A stretch of 64,000 nt of DNA from Siphonodentalium dalli. Its lineage: Eukaryota; Mollusca; Scaphopoda; Gadilida; Siphonodentaliidae. Below the pieces are notes generated by a model. The model was not told the DNA's origin, searched no databases, and saw only the letters and a program-made list of their open reading frames with translations. Shown piece by piece: positions 11,977-21,644 of this stretch. Position 1 is the stretch's first letter, and each line of letters starts with the position of its first letter. The stretch is taken from NCBI GenBank assembly GCA_032622095.1, contig CP136069.1, positions 126,497,450-126,561,449 on the forward strand, given 5' to 3'. Position numbers and translations under genes: made by a program.

Positions 11977-12024
<48 letters not shown>

Positions 12025-12071
12025 GGCGGCGGCGGCGGCGGCGGCATTACAGTATTTTACTGCGGGGTCCG
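11645..12071. other. Unpaired spacer at palindrome centre
   Basis: The only part of the element without an inverted partner. In order it holds about 85 bp continuing the 5' side of the 107-aa gene; a copy of terminal-repeat sequence in plus orientation (11733-11890, matching about 7224-7400, including CATCTAAAAATAGAAT and the CAAAATTTC-type runs); a GC-rich block of CCG/GGC repeats (about 11892-11942); a GTT/GGT trinucleotide run (about 11945-12022); and a GGC run. GACCCCGC near 11892 and GCGGGGTC near 12062 are reverse complements. The poly-Pro/poly-Gln and poly-Leu ORFs here are repeat artefacts. Confidence 0.75.
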
Positions 12072-12389
12072 ATCCCGTATATTCCAGCAGATCTTGAAAT
12101 GTGGAGAAAACATTTCAGAGATATGGTTGATGGGAAGTTAATACCAGATAATCAGGGTCGATACTTTATTGGCAGAACTAAAAATAGTGATAGTGAAGAA
12201 GACGTTCTAAAACCACTTATTAACGTGGTGACACCCATCGCTCAAGCGATTGAAATGGCTAAGGCTGAAGTTGCAGCAAATAAGTTGACAAACACACGTA
12301 AAGCGTCCAAACAAACCAACAAGAGAGTGTCTGATGGAGGTTTGTCTAATAATAAGAAGAAAATGAAAAGACCAGTGTCATACGATTAG
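12072..12389 (+). CDS. Basic 107-aa protein, right copy lacking its original start
   Basis: Codes the same protein as 11327-11650 from the third codon onward, but the sequence upstream is the GC-rich spacer, so the original ATG is missing. The first in-frame ATG is at 12099, which would remove about the first ten residues. A longer open frame reaches back into the GTT repeat (from 11946) and would add a poly-Leu leader, which I do not believe is functional. Either the copy is 5'-truncated or it uses the internal Met. Confidence 0.5.
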   Translation: MPYIPADLEMWRKHFRDMVDGKLIPDNQGRYFIGRTKNSDSEEDVLKPLINVVTPIAQAIEMAKAEVAANKLTNTRKASKQTNKRVSDGGLSNNKKKMKRPVSYD

Positions 12390-12396
12390 CCAAATC

Positions 12397-12591
12397 ATGA
12401 ATGAATACATAGAGTACCATACTGATAAATTGGCATTAATTGAATCACCGGCGGTCAAATATCTATACCCTAGCCCCGGGACGAACGTACTCTTAGAGCG
12501 ACGGTTGTATACCACACCTTTTTCTCTCTTTTTATCGCTACTTATAAGAGTGATGGTTCTTCCAATAATTCGCGATAATGCACGGGTGTGA
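12397..12591 (+). CDS. Small ORF, 64 aa, unrecognised (right arm)
   Basis: Mirror copy of 11125-11319 with an identical translation. The same caution applies: arm-wide identity means conservation is weak evidence of coding. Overlaps the next gene by 14 bp. Confidence 0.35.
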   Translation: MNEYIEYHTDKLALIESPAVKYLYPSPGTNVLLERRLYTTPFSLFLSLLIRVMVLPIIRDNARV

Positions 12592-13147
12592 TTTATGTGG
12601 CATTATTTTATCGACGAACTACAATCTACAAAGACATAAACAGATTAAACACGGAGTTATGTCCGAGACAAAACCAACTCTCTTCGGAGAAGATACCGAT
12701 GAATCTGACGAAGCGGTTCTAGATTCAGATGAAGATGAACGTGGAACGCTATCAGATTCAGAAGATGGTAATGGCGTCGGTAGTAGAACGGTATTCGGTC
12801 TTAAGAAAGCTGCGCGATGTGTCAACGAGATGGACACATTCAAAAGTATGATGAAACGCGTCACCAATGATGTGAAAGAAGAAGAGAGCATTTCGGGAGA
12901 TGAGAGCATGTCGGGAAAAGAGGATACCATCGACACAGAGTTTGCTCTGTTTCTCAAAAGTTATAGACGATTAATAGAATACCAGTATCGATTGAAAACA
13001 TCACGCATACATACCATGATCATGAAGAAAATGGTCAAACTGACCAAACACGGATATAATAATGAATGGGCTGCAGATGAAGCGATGAGAAAATTCAAGA
13101 AACTCTTAGAAGCAAATCTAACGGTCGAAGATTCAGACAATGATTAA
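12578..13147 (+). CDS. C2H2-finger acidic protein, 189 aa (right-arm copy)
   Basis: Same length and layout as the left copy: zinc finger at residues 4-25, acidic stretch at about 36-75, charged C-terminal half. An AATAAA lies at 13153-13158, 6 bp after the stop. Both copies are intact, so either can be expressed. The two differ by about two residues, implying a recent duplication or ongoing gene conversion between the arms. Confidence 0.75.
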   Translation: MHGCDLCGIILSTNYNLQRHKQIKHGVMSETKPTLFGEDTDESDEAVLDSDEDERGTLSDSEDGNGVGSRTVFGLKKAARCVNEMDTFKSMMKRVTNDVKEEESISGDESMSGKEDTIDTEFALFLKSYRRLIEYQYRLKTSRIHTMIMKKMVKLTKHGYNNEWAADEAMRKFKKLLEANLTVEDSDND

Positions 13148-14560
13148 ATTTCAATAAACTTCATCAACATGTTATTCTCGTCTTCGTTATATATCTATAA
13201 GTGGGGAGGGGGTTTCACCAATATTACATCACGTCCCTTACCGCGTGTCACTTTAACATTCCACACCGTGCGTGTATTATCCCCCTTTAATTATGTCATA
13301 GCATTGGTACATAGAAGACTGTATAACACTATGCCTATGTCTGTATCTGTTGTCACACCGTGAGTGGATTGTCCGCCTTTAATGATGTCATAGCGTGTGT
13401 ATATGCAAGACAGTATAACCCTATGATAATGCCTGTAGCTGTTGTTGGTAAGATGTGAAATATAAATTTCAAGGTTCAATTCATTCGTGTAGTAATTTTG
13501 TATATGTTCAACGCTCTTCATTCGTGCGCTTGTATTGTTAACATTCATTCATAATGAGTGTCCCTTTAGAGTGTCTTGTGTTCCTTTAAGATTCAAACAC
13601 CAATATTACATCACGTCCCTTGTTTCGTGTCACATTAACTCCTTGAGTGTATTGCCCCTTCGAATGATGTCATAGCGTGTGTACATGTAAGATAGTATAA
13701 CACTATGACTATGTCTGTATCTGTTGTTGGTAAGATGTGAAAATATAAATTTCAGTTCATTCGTGTAGTAATTTCGTATATGTTCAACGCTCTTCATTCG
13801 TAAGAGTAATTACCAACTGGAAGTTGTACTATTTTTGATAAACATCGGATTTGCTCCTCAGACGATAAGCTGACAATATTTACGTATGGTCTAATTAGAT
13901 TCATGCATAAATGTAAGGTAATTTTTGTTATGGTCAAGTTTTTTGTTAAGACCATGTTCTAACATAGATCGATAAATAAGTTAAAGGTCATTATATTCCA
14001 CAGTCAAATCTATTGGTGATCGAATTTGATAACTATTTTATTGGAACAACTAAGAGTATTATTTACGTGAGATCAATGAGTCCAATTATTATAAATAATA
14101 AATTGCAGGCATCGGTGGATACCCGATTGCCACATTTAGTGATCACGTGATAAACTGATAAAATGTCCAAGTGACGTACTATAATGAGCAAAAAAAAATG
14201 AGTTGACCTTCGGCTTCGTCCCGATTGGGTACTGAGCTGACACCGGGGATAAATTGACCAATGACTGCTATTGTATCCTTTTGACAGATATGCGTGCGCA
14301 GACTCGTTTGATGTTCGCTATCGCATTACTATGTTTTAATAGCCGAGCCTTCACTTCTCGTCTGACTCTCTTAACGACAAGACCTGTCTACACAGTACTT
14401 CTCCGGCAGACTATTCATCCACTGATAGGCCTACATACAGGTATGCCCTAAATAATGGACTGCTTAACCACAGCAGAATTATAGGTAACTTTTCTTTTCT
14501 AAACATCGAACTTGTCTGAACCTATCAATTGATACAATAACAGTGATATAATGTTACATC

Positions 14561-15019
14561 TCATTTTTTTGCTCATTTGCTCATTTTCTTGCTCATTTGC
14601 TCATTTTCTTACTCATTTACTCATTTTTTTGCTCATTTGCTCATTTTTATTGCTCATTTGCTCATTTTCTTGCTCATTTGCTCATTTGCTTGCTCATTTG
14701 CTCATTTTCTTGCTAATTTGCTCATTTTTTTGCTCATTTGCTCATTTTTATTGCTCATTTGCTCATTTTCTTGCTCATTTGCTCATTTTCTTGCTCATTT
14801 GCTCATTTTTTTGCTCATTTGCTCATTTTTATTGCTCATTTGCTCATTTTATTGCTCATTTGCTCATTTATTTGCTCATTTGCTCATTTTTATTGCTCAT
14901 TTGCTCATTTTCTTGCTCATTTGCTCATGTTTTTGCTCATTTGCTCATTTTTTTTGCTCATTTGCTCATTTGCTCATTTTTTTGCTCATTTGCTCATTTT
15001 TTTGCTCATTTGCTCATTG
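14561..15019. repeat. GCTCATTT minisatellite, right arm
   Basis: Inverted counterpart of 8708-9157. It has private changes (for example TTTACTCAT near 14617, CTAATTTG near 14713, CATGTTTTTG near 14927) and one shortened unit near 14970. The two arms therefore vary independently in their minisatellites. Confidence 0.9.
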
Positions 15020-16138
15020 ATTGGTGCATACTCAAGAGTCATAGACCTAACATCCAATGTACGTTAATGGTGTCATAGCGTGGGTACATAGAAGACTGTA
15101 TAACACTATGCCTATGTCCGTATCTGTTGTCACACCGTGAGTGGATTGTCCGCCTTTAATGATGTCATAGCGTGTGTACATGCAAGACAGTATAATACTA
15201 TGATTATGTCTGTAGCTGTTGTTGGTAAGATGTGAAATATAAATTTCAAGGTTCAATTCATTCGTGTAGTAATTTCGTATATGTTCAACGCTCTTCATTC
15301 GTGCGCTTGTATTGTTAACATTCATTCATAATGAGTGTCCCTTTAGATCGATAAATAAGTTAAAGGTCATTACATTCCACAGTCAAATCTATTGGTGATC
15401 GAATTTGATAACTATTTTATTGGAACAACTAAGAGTATTATTCACGTGAGATCAATGAGTCCAATTATTATAAATAATATATTGCAGGCATCGGAGGATA
15501 CCCGATTGCCACATTTAGTGATCACGTGATAAACTGATAAAATATCCAAAGCGTAAGTATGAATGTGGGGCGATAAGTGGTTATTACGTAATGTTGTTAT
15601 AACAATGTCATCAAAGCAATTTCTATAATTGAGTGTCCCGGACGTATGCATGTTTTGGCTAACTAATTATCGTGTGAATGACACAGTTTATCAACCTTAA
15701 TTGATACTAACCCGTTTGTTCAGACATTAAATCGATATGTTTTCTGAATAGCATATAACTGTGAACGGGGAAATAATATAATTCATTTGGTAAAGCAAAG
15801 GTGTGAAAGACACATTGTTACCACCAATGTCGCGTGTGTGATTGCGTGTACAGCGAATATGACAATTCATTCTGGAGGGTTGTAATTTCACATTACAATT
15901 TTCGACCGTTAGTGATTCAACATAGTACATCTCAATACTTCCAATAATTCACGATAATACACACCTGTCATATACTCAATAACTTCATCTGGGGTAGAGA
16001 GAGTGTAAAGAATAAACGCTCTTTATTATTTATGTAAAAGTAATGGTGTCTATTTTCAGGTATGACAATTATATGAACTGCGTCCGATAAAACACTGGAA
16101 TGTATGCATTCATATCGATGGTCACAATGTCCAATAAA

Positions 16139-16311
16139 TAGACAGAACTGCATTCCCGTTCGAACTGTCATTTTTTACTGCACGAGATCGATTTTGGCGG
16201 AAGGATAATATTGAACGAGAAGCCGCAGGCTTCGAGTTCAATATTATCCTTCCGCCAAAATCGATCGAGTGCAGGAAAAATTGACAGTTCGAACGGGAAT
16301 GCAGTTCTGTA
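16139..16311. repeat. Near-perfect 170-bp hairpin at insertion junction
   Basis: ACAGAACTGCATTCCCG at 16140 is the reverse complement of CGGGAATGCAGTTCTGT ending at 16310. Pairing runs almost to the centre (GAAGCC-GCA-GGCTTC near 16220-16235) and extends weakly outward into AATAAATA / TATTTATT. It lies exactly between the broken palindrome arm (ending CCAATAAA at 16138) and the left terminus of the recombinase element (16312). It may be a separate foldback MITE nested at the junction or part of the inserted element. Confidence 0.85.
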
Positions 16312-17645
16312 TTTATTTCACGCCGGCGGAACTTAAAAAATGCTAATGATTTGAGAAAACTTAAATAATTATGAAAATGAAAACGAAATCACGGCAGAAG
16401 AGGAGTTAATCCGTTGGAACTTAATTTTTGCCGTGGAACCAGTCTACCAATGTCTCGGTATGCGTCCTTCAACTTGATGACGGATGCCGCCTCGAATGTA
16501 AATTGTTCGCAATTTCACAATATTTAATGTGTAAAATTAAGTATTTTGGGACCTGACAGGAGATGGTTATGTATCTTTTGGATTTAATGAGCAACGAAGT
16601 TCGATAATCTGTATTTCTTCATGGAGGAGTGACTCAAGTTGACAACTTATTCCGAGAATTCTAAAATGAAAAGTTTGTGATTTAGTCAATGTTTGACTTC
16701 GAAGTTCGAGCGTGGAAAATTCGAGTTCACACGGTGCAACACAGCTAAGAGAGAACGTTTACTGACAAAATGTCTATGATCAACTAAAATTAAATTCTTG
16801 AATCTATCGAACGGATCTAGATATGGGTTGGAGAATCTCCATCAAACTTGCCACATCATGGCCAATTCTGACTCGAAATTCTGGAAAACTAGTGATTTTG
16901 GAAAATACAAAGTCAAAATGTTTCAACTTTCACTTTCACTTTCAGGTAAGTTTTTCTTTTCTTTAAATAAATCAGAAAAAAATACATGTAAATTCCTATT
17001 TCAAGAGTTAACAATCAAAATTCCAATCCATTTGTCATTTGAATGATTTGTCAATGAATTATTCAAATTTTTGAAATATAATTAATAAGTTTTTTCAGTT
17101 TATTTTTTTGAAATTTTTACTATTCACTAATTCAGGTATATGTTTCTAACTAGTGTCTAGTACCAGCTGAGTACTACCAGTAGTGGTGCAGAAGAAAATT
17201 TTAAATTCCACATATATCAATATTAGGACTGCTTGTCATTCGACATTACCAAATACCATACTGCGTACAACGATTTTGAATTAAAAAAAAAAGGCTGATA
17301 CTAGACCAATTTTAACCATTTTGTTCAATACAAAATTGGAATATATAAATTTATAATATGTGTAGGCCTACATGTATTTCTCTCTGATTTTAGCATATTC
17401 TGATTAGTTCGGCATTTTATTGATTTATAAATTCAAATGTTAAATAACTTAAATTAGTGTCACTTCCAAAAAATATTTGGTCAGTTTTTCATACTATTAA
17501 AATAGTAGAGGGAAAGATTGCCTATTTGCTGTCCCCAGGGAAGGGCATAAAATTACATTTGAAATACAAGATCAAAACATTTTCTTCTTAAATAGAATAT
17601 CAACATGTACATGTATGTAATAACAATTAGTGAATTTTACAATAA

Positions 17646-19607
17646 TTAGTCTGTGTCGCTGTCTGATTCAATACGTGCAATTCTCCTGTATTTGTTCTTG
17701 CTGTGCCTATTAGAACTTTCTGCATCTGAATCACCACTGTTGGCCCTGGGCATTTTAACGGTTATTTTAAATGTACCACCAGAAATGTTGGCATTACTGA
17801 AAACACCTTGCATCAATCTTTCTTCAACTGTGTTACTAGTAGCTACTTTGCTCAATGTTGTACTTGTACTGGTACCTGTGTTGGGGACTACTTCCTTCAA
17901 ATGAGTAGTGGCCTCACTGTAATAAGTGTTTCTCATCCCGGTACTAGTACTTGGCAGTAAAGCCCTGCAATAACTTTCACGGATGGGTATTTCATTGGCT
18001 ACGGGCATCAGTGGTTTGAAATTATGAGAACCGGTAGTCGCTGCATTAGCTGAACACAATGCTCTGGGAACAATCACATTTGTATTACCGGTATTTGGAT
18101 TGTTGCCTTGCAGAATAGCACACATCCCTTTCTGCTGATTTATGGAAGCTGTGGCATAGTTATTCAAGCTGTTCACATTTTTATGACCCGATAATTGGGA
18201 GATAATTTGGGGGTTCACACCAGCATGGAGTAATTGTGTGCACATCGTCTTCCTCAGCGAATGATTGGTTTTATTTCCAGGGATTCCTGCTTTTGTGCAC
18301 ATGTCTTTCACCATAGATTTCACTTTGTTTACACCAATAGGCTGAGCCTTGAACCATAAAATGTTCGGTCCCGTTGTCCAATGCATATTGCCAGAAATAT
18401 AAAAAGGAGATCCAGAATCCATCATTTTTTGTGGTCGGTTTCTTGCATAGAGTTTGTACATTTCTATTGGGCATCTGTTTTTGTTGACTTCATTTGGAAA
18501 TATTTTTGGACTGAATGGCCTCGTTGTTGAATTTCCATCTCTTGTTTTGCTAAGGCGTTCATTGAACTCAAGATATTCTGTCCCACTACTGTCCACTTTC
18601 AATTTAATATCTCCAAATTTTAATTGTGAATTTTCATGTGACCCGCGGAATCCTAGCAGTTTTGTATTGAAAAACCACAAAGTGTTCAATAGTGCTTCTG
18701 GTGTACTGCTCCCCAACTGCCCTGTCTCCCACAGTTTCTCTTCTTCCTCCTCTGTCAATGGCTCCGCTTTGTTCGGTTTGTTCCCAAAACCCCGTTCTTT
18801 CAACTCTTTTCGCTTCGATTTCAGTACATCTCTGCTCATTTGAAATTTATCAGACGTCAATATTTCCTCTCCATATTCTGCATCTTTCAAATGTCTCTGA
18901 ATTCCTCTGTGCAAAGCTGTTAAGCTATCTGGCTCGAACTCTGATCCATTTTCTTTACGTGCCGTCAACAAGAAACCACCGATATATGTATCCAGTTCAG
19001 TCGGTGGAATCTGTTCTGGTTCCCTGCCCTCACCATTCACTTGCAACCATTTTGTTAGCTTTCTGATGCAGGACTCAGTTTTTTTAATTGTATTCGGGTT
19101 TCTTTTACTCGCCACATACTTCTTCAGATCAGATACATTGCACACCGGTGCGAACTCAGTATTACTTGACATACTTGTATTTGAAGTAATATTCTCATCA
19201 TTTGTTTGTTGATTTTCTTTATTTTGAACTTCTTCAGTCTCAGAATTATTACTAGTACTGTCTGCTTGCAACTCTGGCACTGTATTACACGTACCTTGCA
19301 CTTCAAGTTCTTCAATCTCATGCCGCTGACTTGCTATGTAGTTTCGTAAATCCCTTATGTTGTTTGTTGCTATTGATGGTTCACATACTTCATGCTGATC
19401 ATTGGAGTCGTGTTGACTTTCACTTTGTGTCGCTGTCACCGGGACAGAGGCAGTCACAGTGGGCACCTCTTGGTCTGATTGAGAATTATCAACGAAATAA
19501 AAGTCATCAGCTAGGATGCTTTCAACGAACCGTTTGTCACTTTCAGTCAGCGATTCATTTCCAGATTCACAAATATAAAAATCTCCCAACGGGAAAGGTG
19601 AATTCAT
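17646..19607 (-). CDS. Tyrosine recombinase, Crypton / DUF3504-like, 653 aa
   Basis: A single uninterrupted ORF. The N-terminal ~150 residues are low-complexity and acidic. Two similar segments (about 83-97 and 156-170) share a DLR/K-x-Y-x-A-S-x-R pattern. Residues about 160-290 resemble a core-binding (SAM-like) domain. The catalytic domain spans about 290-500 and keeps every expected residue: Arg321 (GFRG), a candidate Lys354, His449-x2-Arg452 (NHSLRK), His475 (SGHKN) and nucleophile Tyr484. The tail of ~150 residues has a GGTFKITV motif and a basic end. The fold is that of the recombinases behind Crypton elements and the vertebrate DUF3504 domains (ZMYM2/QRICH1/KIAA1958 relatives). It would cut and rejoin DNA through a 3'-phosphotyrosine, without a DDE transposase. 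A reverse-strand AATAAA lies near 17415. The gene is intact, so activity is plausible. Confidence 0.9.
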   Translation of the reverse strand: MNSPFPLGDFYICESGNESLTESDKRFVESILADDFYFVDNSQSDQEVPTVTASVPVTATQSESQHDSNDQHEVCEPSIATNNIRDLRNYIASQRHEIEELEVQGTCNTVPELQADSTSNNSETEEVQNKENQQTNDENITSNTSMSSNTEFAPVCNVSDLKKYVASKRNPNTIKKTESCIRKLTKWLQVNGEGREPEQIPPTELDTYIGGFLLTARKENGSEFEPDSLTALHRGIQRHLKDAEYGEEILTSDKFQMSRDVLKSKRKELKERGFGNKPNKAEPLTEEEEEKLWETGQLGSSTPEALLNTLWFFNTKLLGFRGSHENSQLKFGDIKLKVDSSGTEYLEFNERLSKTRDGNSTTRPFSPKIFPNEVNKNRCPIEMYKLYARNRPQKMMDSGSPFYISGNMHWTTGPNILWFKAQPIGVNKVKSMVKDMCTKAGIPGNKTNHSLRKTMCTQLLHAGVNPQIISQLSGHKNVNSLNNYATASINQQKGMCAILQGNNPNTGNTNVIVPRALCSANAATTGSHNFKPLMPVANEIPIRESYCRALLPSTSTGMRNTYYSEATTHLKEVVPNTGTSTSTTLSKVATSNTVEERLMQGVFSNANISGGTFKITVKMPRANSGDSDAESSNRHSKNKYRRIARIESDSDTD

Positions 19608-19922
19608 TTTAAATATTATTTTCTTCTATTTCTGAATTACGCCAATTTACGGAAAATACGAAGAAGTAAATAGTTGCAGACGATAACATCGTCATAAAAC
19701 GCTTTTTAAATAAACAAAATTAACGTATATTGCACTGTAAGAGTGTTGATAGCATGGAATTAATTTTTTTATTTCTATATCAGCTGTTAGTCATATTTTA
19801 TAACGTTTATTTCTTAAGTATTTCAATTTTAATCGTAATTATTTTCTTCGAATCACCGAAGAATTTGACAGTTCAAAGGTCCGCCCACTCGGATTTTACA
19901 ACTCCACTACGAGTGCGCTCTG

Positions 19923-19952
19923 ATTGGTTGAATGCGTTTGCATTGGTCCAAT
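19923..19952 (-). promoter_or_regulatory. CCAAT-type boxes upstream of recombinase gene
   Basis: ATTGG occurs at 19923-19927, and the palindrome ATTGGTCCAAT at 19942-19952, about 315-345 bp upstream of the recombinase start codon. They lie in a locally GC-richer block (about 19880-19995) within AT-rich surroundings. Consistent with a promoter brought in by the element; no TATA box is evident. Inference only. Confidence 0.35.
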
Positions 19953-20123
19953 CCGCTTTCGCGAGGGAGAACCAGCTTAAGAATTGCGCGAAAATGCACG
20001 TGTTAAATAGTTCGTTGTCAGTTTTGTATTGTTCTAGAAGAAGACAGATTTTTTTATTGAACGTTTCAAATATCAAAATTTTTAGGCGTATTTCGGGTAA
20101 ATAAAGCTACGGCGTGAAATAAA

Positions 20124-20512
20124 GCTATTTTCTAAACATCGATTAATAATTTCATGAAAAATATTTGAACAAAAAAAATAACGAAAGATATTACGCGCAA
20201 ATAATTTAACATTCGACATTTTAATATCGAGATTATCAGAAACCGAAAACTCGTTATAAATTTTTTATTCAAACTTTTTTTGGAGAAATAATTTTGAGGG
20301 TTTTGAAATTTTTTCTTTTGAAATTTTGGGGTTTTGAAATTTTTTGGAAGTTTTGAAATTTTTTGGAAAAAATAAATTTTGGAAGTTTTGAAATTTTTTT
20401 TTGGAAAAATAATTTTTGGGTTTTTGATATTTTGGGAATATTTTAGTACAACCAATTTTAGACCCACAAATTCTATTTTTAGATGTGACACCAACGAGGC
20501 TCCTATTCTTCT
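20124..20512 (-). repeat. Outer arm segment / right terminal inverted repeat
   Basis: Reverse complement of 7198-7590, ending in GGCTCCTATTCTTCT. It differs mainly in the lengths of A/T runs. It is now separated from the rest of its arm by the recombinase insertion. Confidence 0.85.
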
Positions 20513-20518
20513 CATAAG
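20513..20518. other. Target-site duplication CATAAG, right copy
   Basis: Same six bases as 7192-7197, immediately outside the last base of the element. Confidence 0.75.
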
Positions 20519-20871
20519 ATTATATAATAGTACATAGTTGAACAAAACAATGAAGAACAGAGAAAATCCGTTTGCGCGCAACGGGAGATATTAAGAATCG
20601 TGGACACAGTGATCACAATCCCTACATAATCAGCACACCCGACAAATTCGAACACTGCTATGGCTATTGACTCATGAACAACATGAGATTTTGAATGATA
20701 ACATTGTTAAAGAATCTAAGAAAAAATGCATTATTTTGCATGCTATTTACAGACAAATTTCGGTAGCATTCTAACTTCATTGTATACAAATGGGAACCAG
20801 TGGATGGCAGTTGAGTCGTTAGGCCGGGCAAGATGGTCGGACTGCATTGTGCAGGTCCCTTCACCCTAACT
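20519..20871. other. Right flank of palindromic element, nothing recognised
   Basis: AT-rich, with several stops in all frames. No repeat partner found in the window. Confidence 0.4.
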
Positions 20872-21241
20872 TGAATTGTTGATGAAGATCGGTCGTGTTT
20901 GGCCGGAGGCAAGGGAGGCTAGGTGTTGTTATTAGCTGCTGCTGTGTGCTTTTCTCTTCTTTTTCGGAGGTTCTTTTGTCGAAGATGGCGGTGGAAGCAA
21001 TATACTGTTTGCTCTCTTTGCTTTTTCCAATGCCGCATAATTATGTTTCTCTTCTTTTTTTGGGGTCTACATCGGCGAGTAATTCAGCTGTTTCTCTTTT
21101 GATGTTTTCTATCCACAGCTTGTCGGCCCTTTTCTTGTTCGGATATTGTTTTTGTTGTTGTTGTTGTTGTTGTTGTTGCTGTTGCTTTTGTTGCTGCTGT
21201 TTCTGCTGTTGCTGTTGTTGTTGTTGTTTTGTGAGAGGCAT
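20872..21241 (-). pseudogene. Gln/Lys-rich coding remnant with one in-frame stop
   Basis: From Met at 21241 the minus strand reads a Gln/Lys repeat of about 30 residues, then 35 charged residues, a TAA stop (21041-21043), then about 55 more open codons in the same frame, ending near 20872. The long readable frame across one stop suggests a decayed exon or transposon ORF. No domain is recognised. An adjacent frame (21084-21416) encodes a His run and Thr-rich sequence, which could be an upstream part shifted by repeat slippage. Low confidence. Confidence 0.3.
21148..21232. repeat. Imperfect TTG/CTG trinucleotide run
   Basis: About 80 bp of TTG with interspersed CTG and TTT triplets; encodes poly-Gln/Lys on the minus strand. 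A shorter GGT/GAT triplet run follows at about 21315-21352. Confidence 0.8.
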
Positions 21242-21644
21242 CTGAAGGCTCTACATGGTTCGATATTATTCCGGAGTCTTCAGGATTAAGTCGGATGCGT
21301 CCGTGCATCTGGTCGTCGTGGTGGTGGTGATGATGGTGGTGATGGTGGTGCCAATCAACAAGCAAAAATTCGCAGGATCTCGGCTGTATGGGAGATGTCG
21401 CCTGGTGGAGCATCAATCGACTTCCTCGTGGCCAATCTCTCTGCGTCTCTTTCTTCCTGGATATAGTGTCTTATGTGTCGAGACTTCCTAGCTAACTTGG
21501 CAGTCTTCCGTCCCCTCCCGGTAGAGAGCCCTAATAAGGGCTGTACCGGGCCGAAATTGAAGTAAAAAATTAGCTGCAATCCGCCTTGTGGGCATGGAGT
21601 GTCCAGTTCACACACGACGCAGCATGCATGTGTTCCACCGTGGT

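Larger units (their letters stand above)
16312..20123 (-). mobile_element. Crypton-like tyrosine-recombinase element with 14-bp inverted termini
   Basis: Interrupts the right arm of the palindrome: the left arm reads continuously across this point (7581-7600), so the inserted block can be defined as about 16139-20123. Its edges carry TTTATTTCACGCCG (16312-16325) and the exact inverse ending at 20123. AATAAA occurs as a direct repeat at both outer junctions (16133-16138 and 20118-20123), either a target duplication or the recombination core. It encodes one gene, the recombinase at 17646-19607. About 1.3 kb downstream of the gene (16326-17640) has no recognisable ORF. Cryptons usually lack terminal inverted repeats, so the 14-bp termini are atypical, or the element belongs to a related group. 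Confidence 0.7.
7198..20512. mobile_element. Giant palindromic Polinton/Maverick-like element
   Basis: The left end AGAAGAATAGGAGCC and the right end GGCTCCTATTCTTCT are exact inverted termini flanked by the 6-bp repeat CATAAG. Inverted pairing continues from both ends to the centre. The left arm is 7198-11644; the right arm is 12072-16138 plus 20124-20512. Each totals about 4.45 kb, around a spacer at 11645-12071. The right arm is interrupted at 16139-20123 by a tyrosine-recombinase element. The arms carry the same genes with only a few substitutions. Known Polintons are 15-20 kb, with shorter terminal repeats and a core encoding DNA polymerase B, an rve integrase, an ATPase and capsid proteins; I see none of these here. 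I infer a non-autonomous, palindromic derivative. The termini and duplication are direct observations; the family assignment follows from them and is not proven by a core gene. Confidence 0.72.

Noticed and set aside
11862-12047. Poly-Pro/poly-Gln protein at the palindrome centre
   Set aside because: Pure triplet repeat in the spacer, open on both strands (poly-Leu on the other), no unique sequence.
7198-20512. Palindrome as a pure assembly or sequencing mirror artefact
   Set aside because: The arms differ by substitutions and minisatellite changes, the spacer is asymmetric, only one arm carries the recombinase insertion, and matching target duplications flank the whole.
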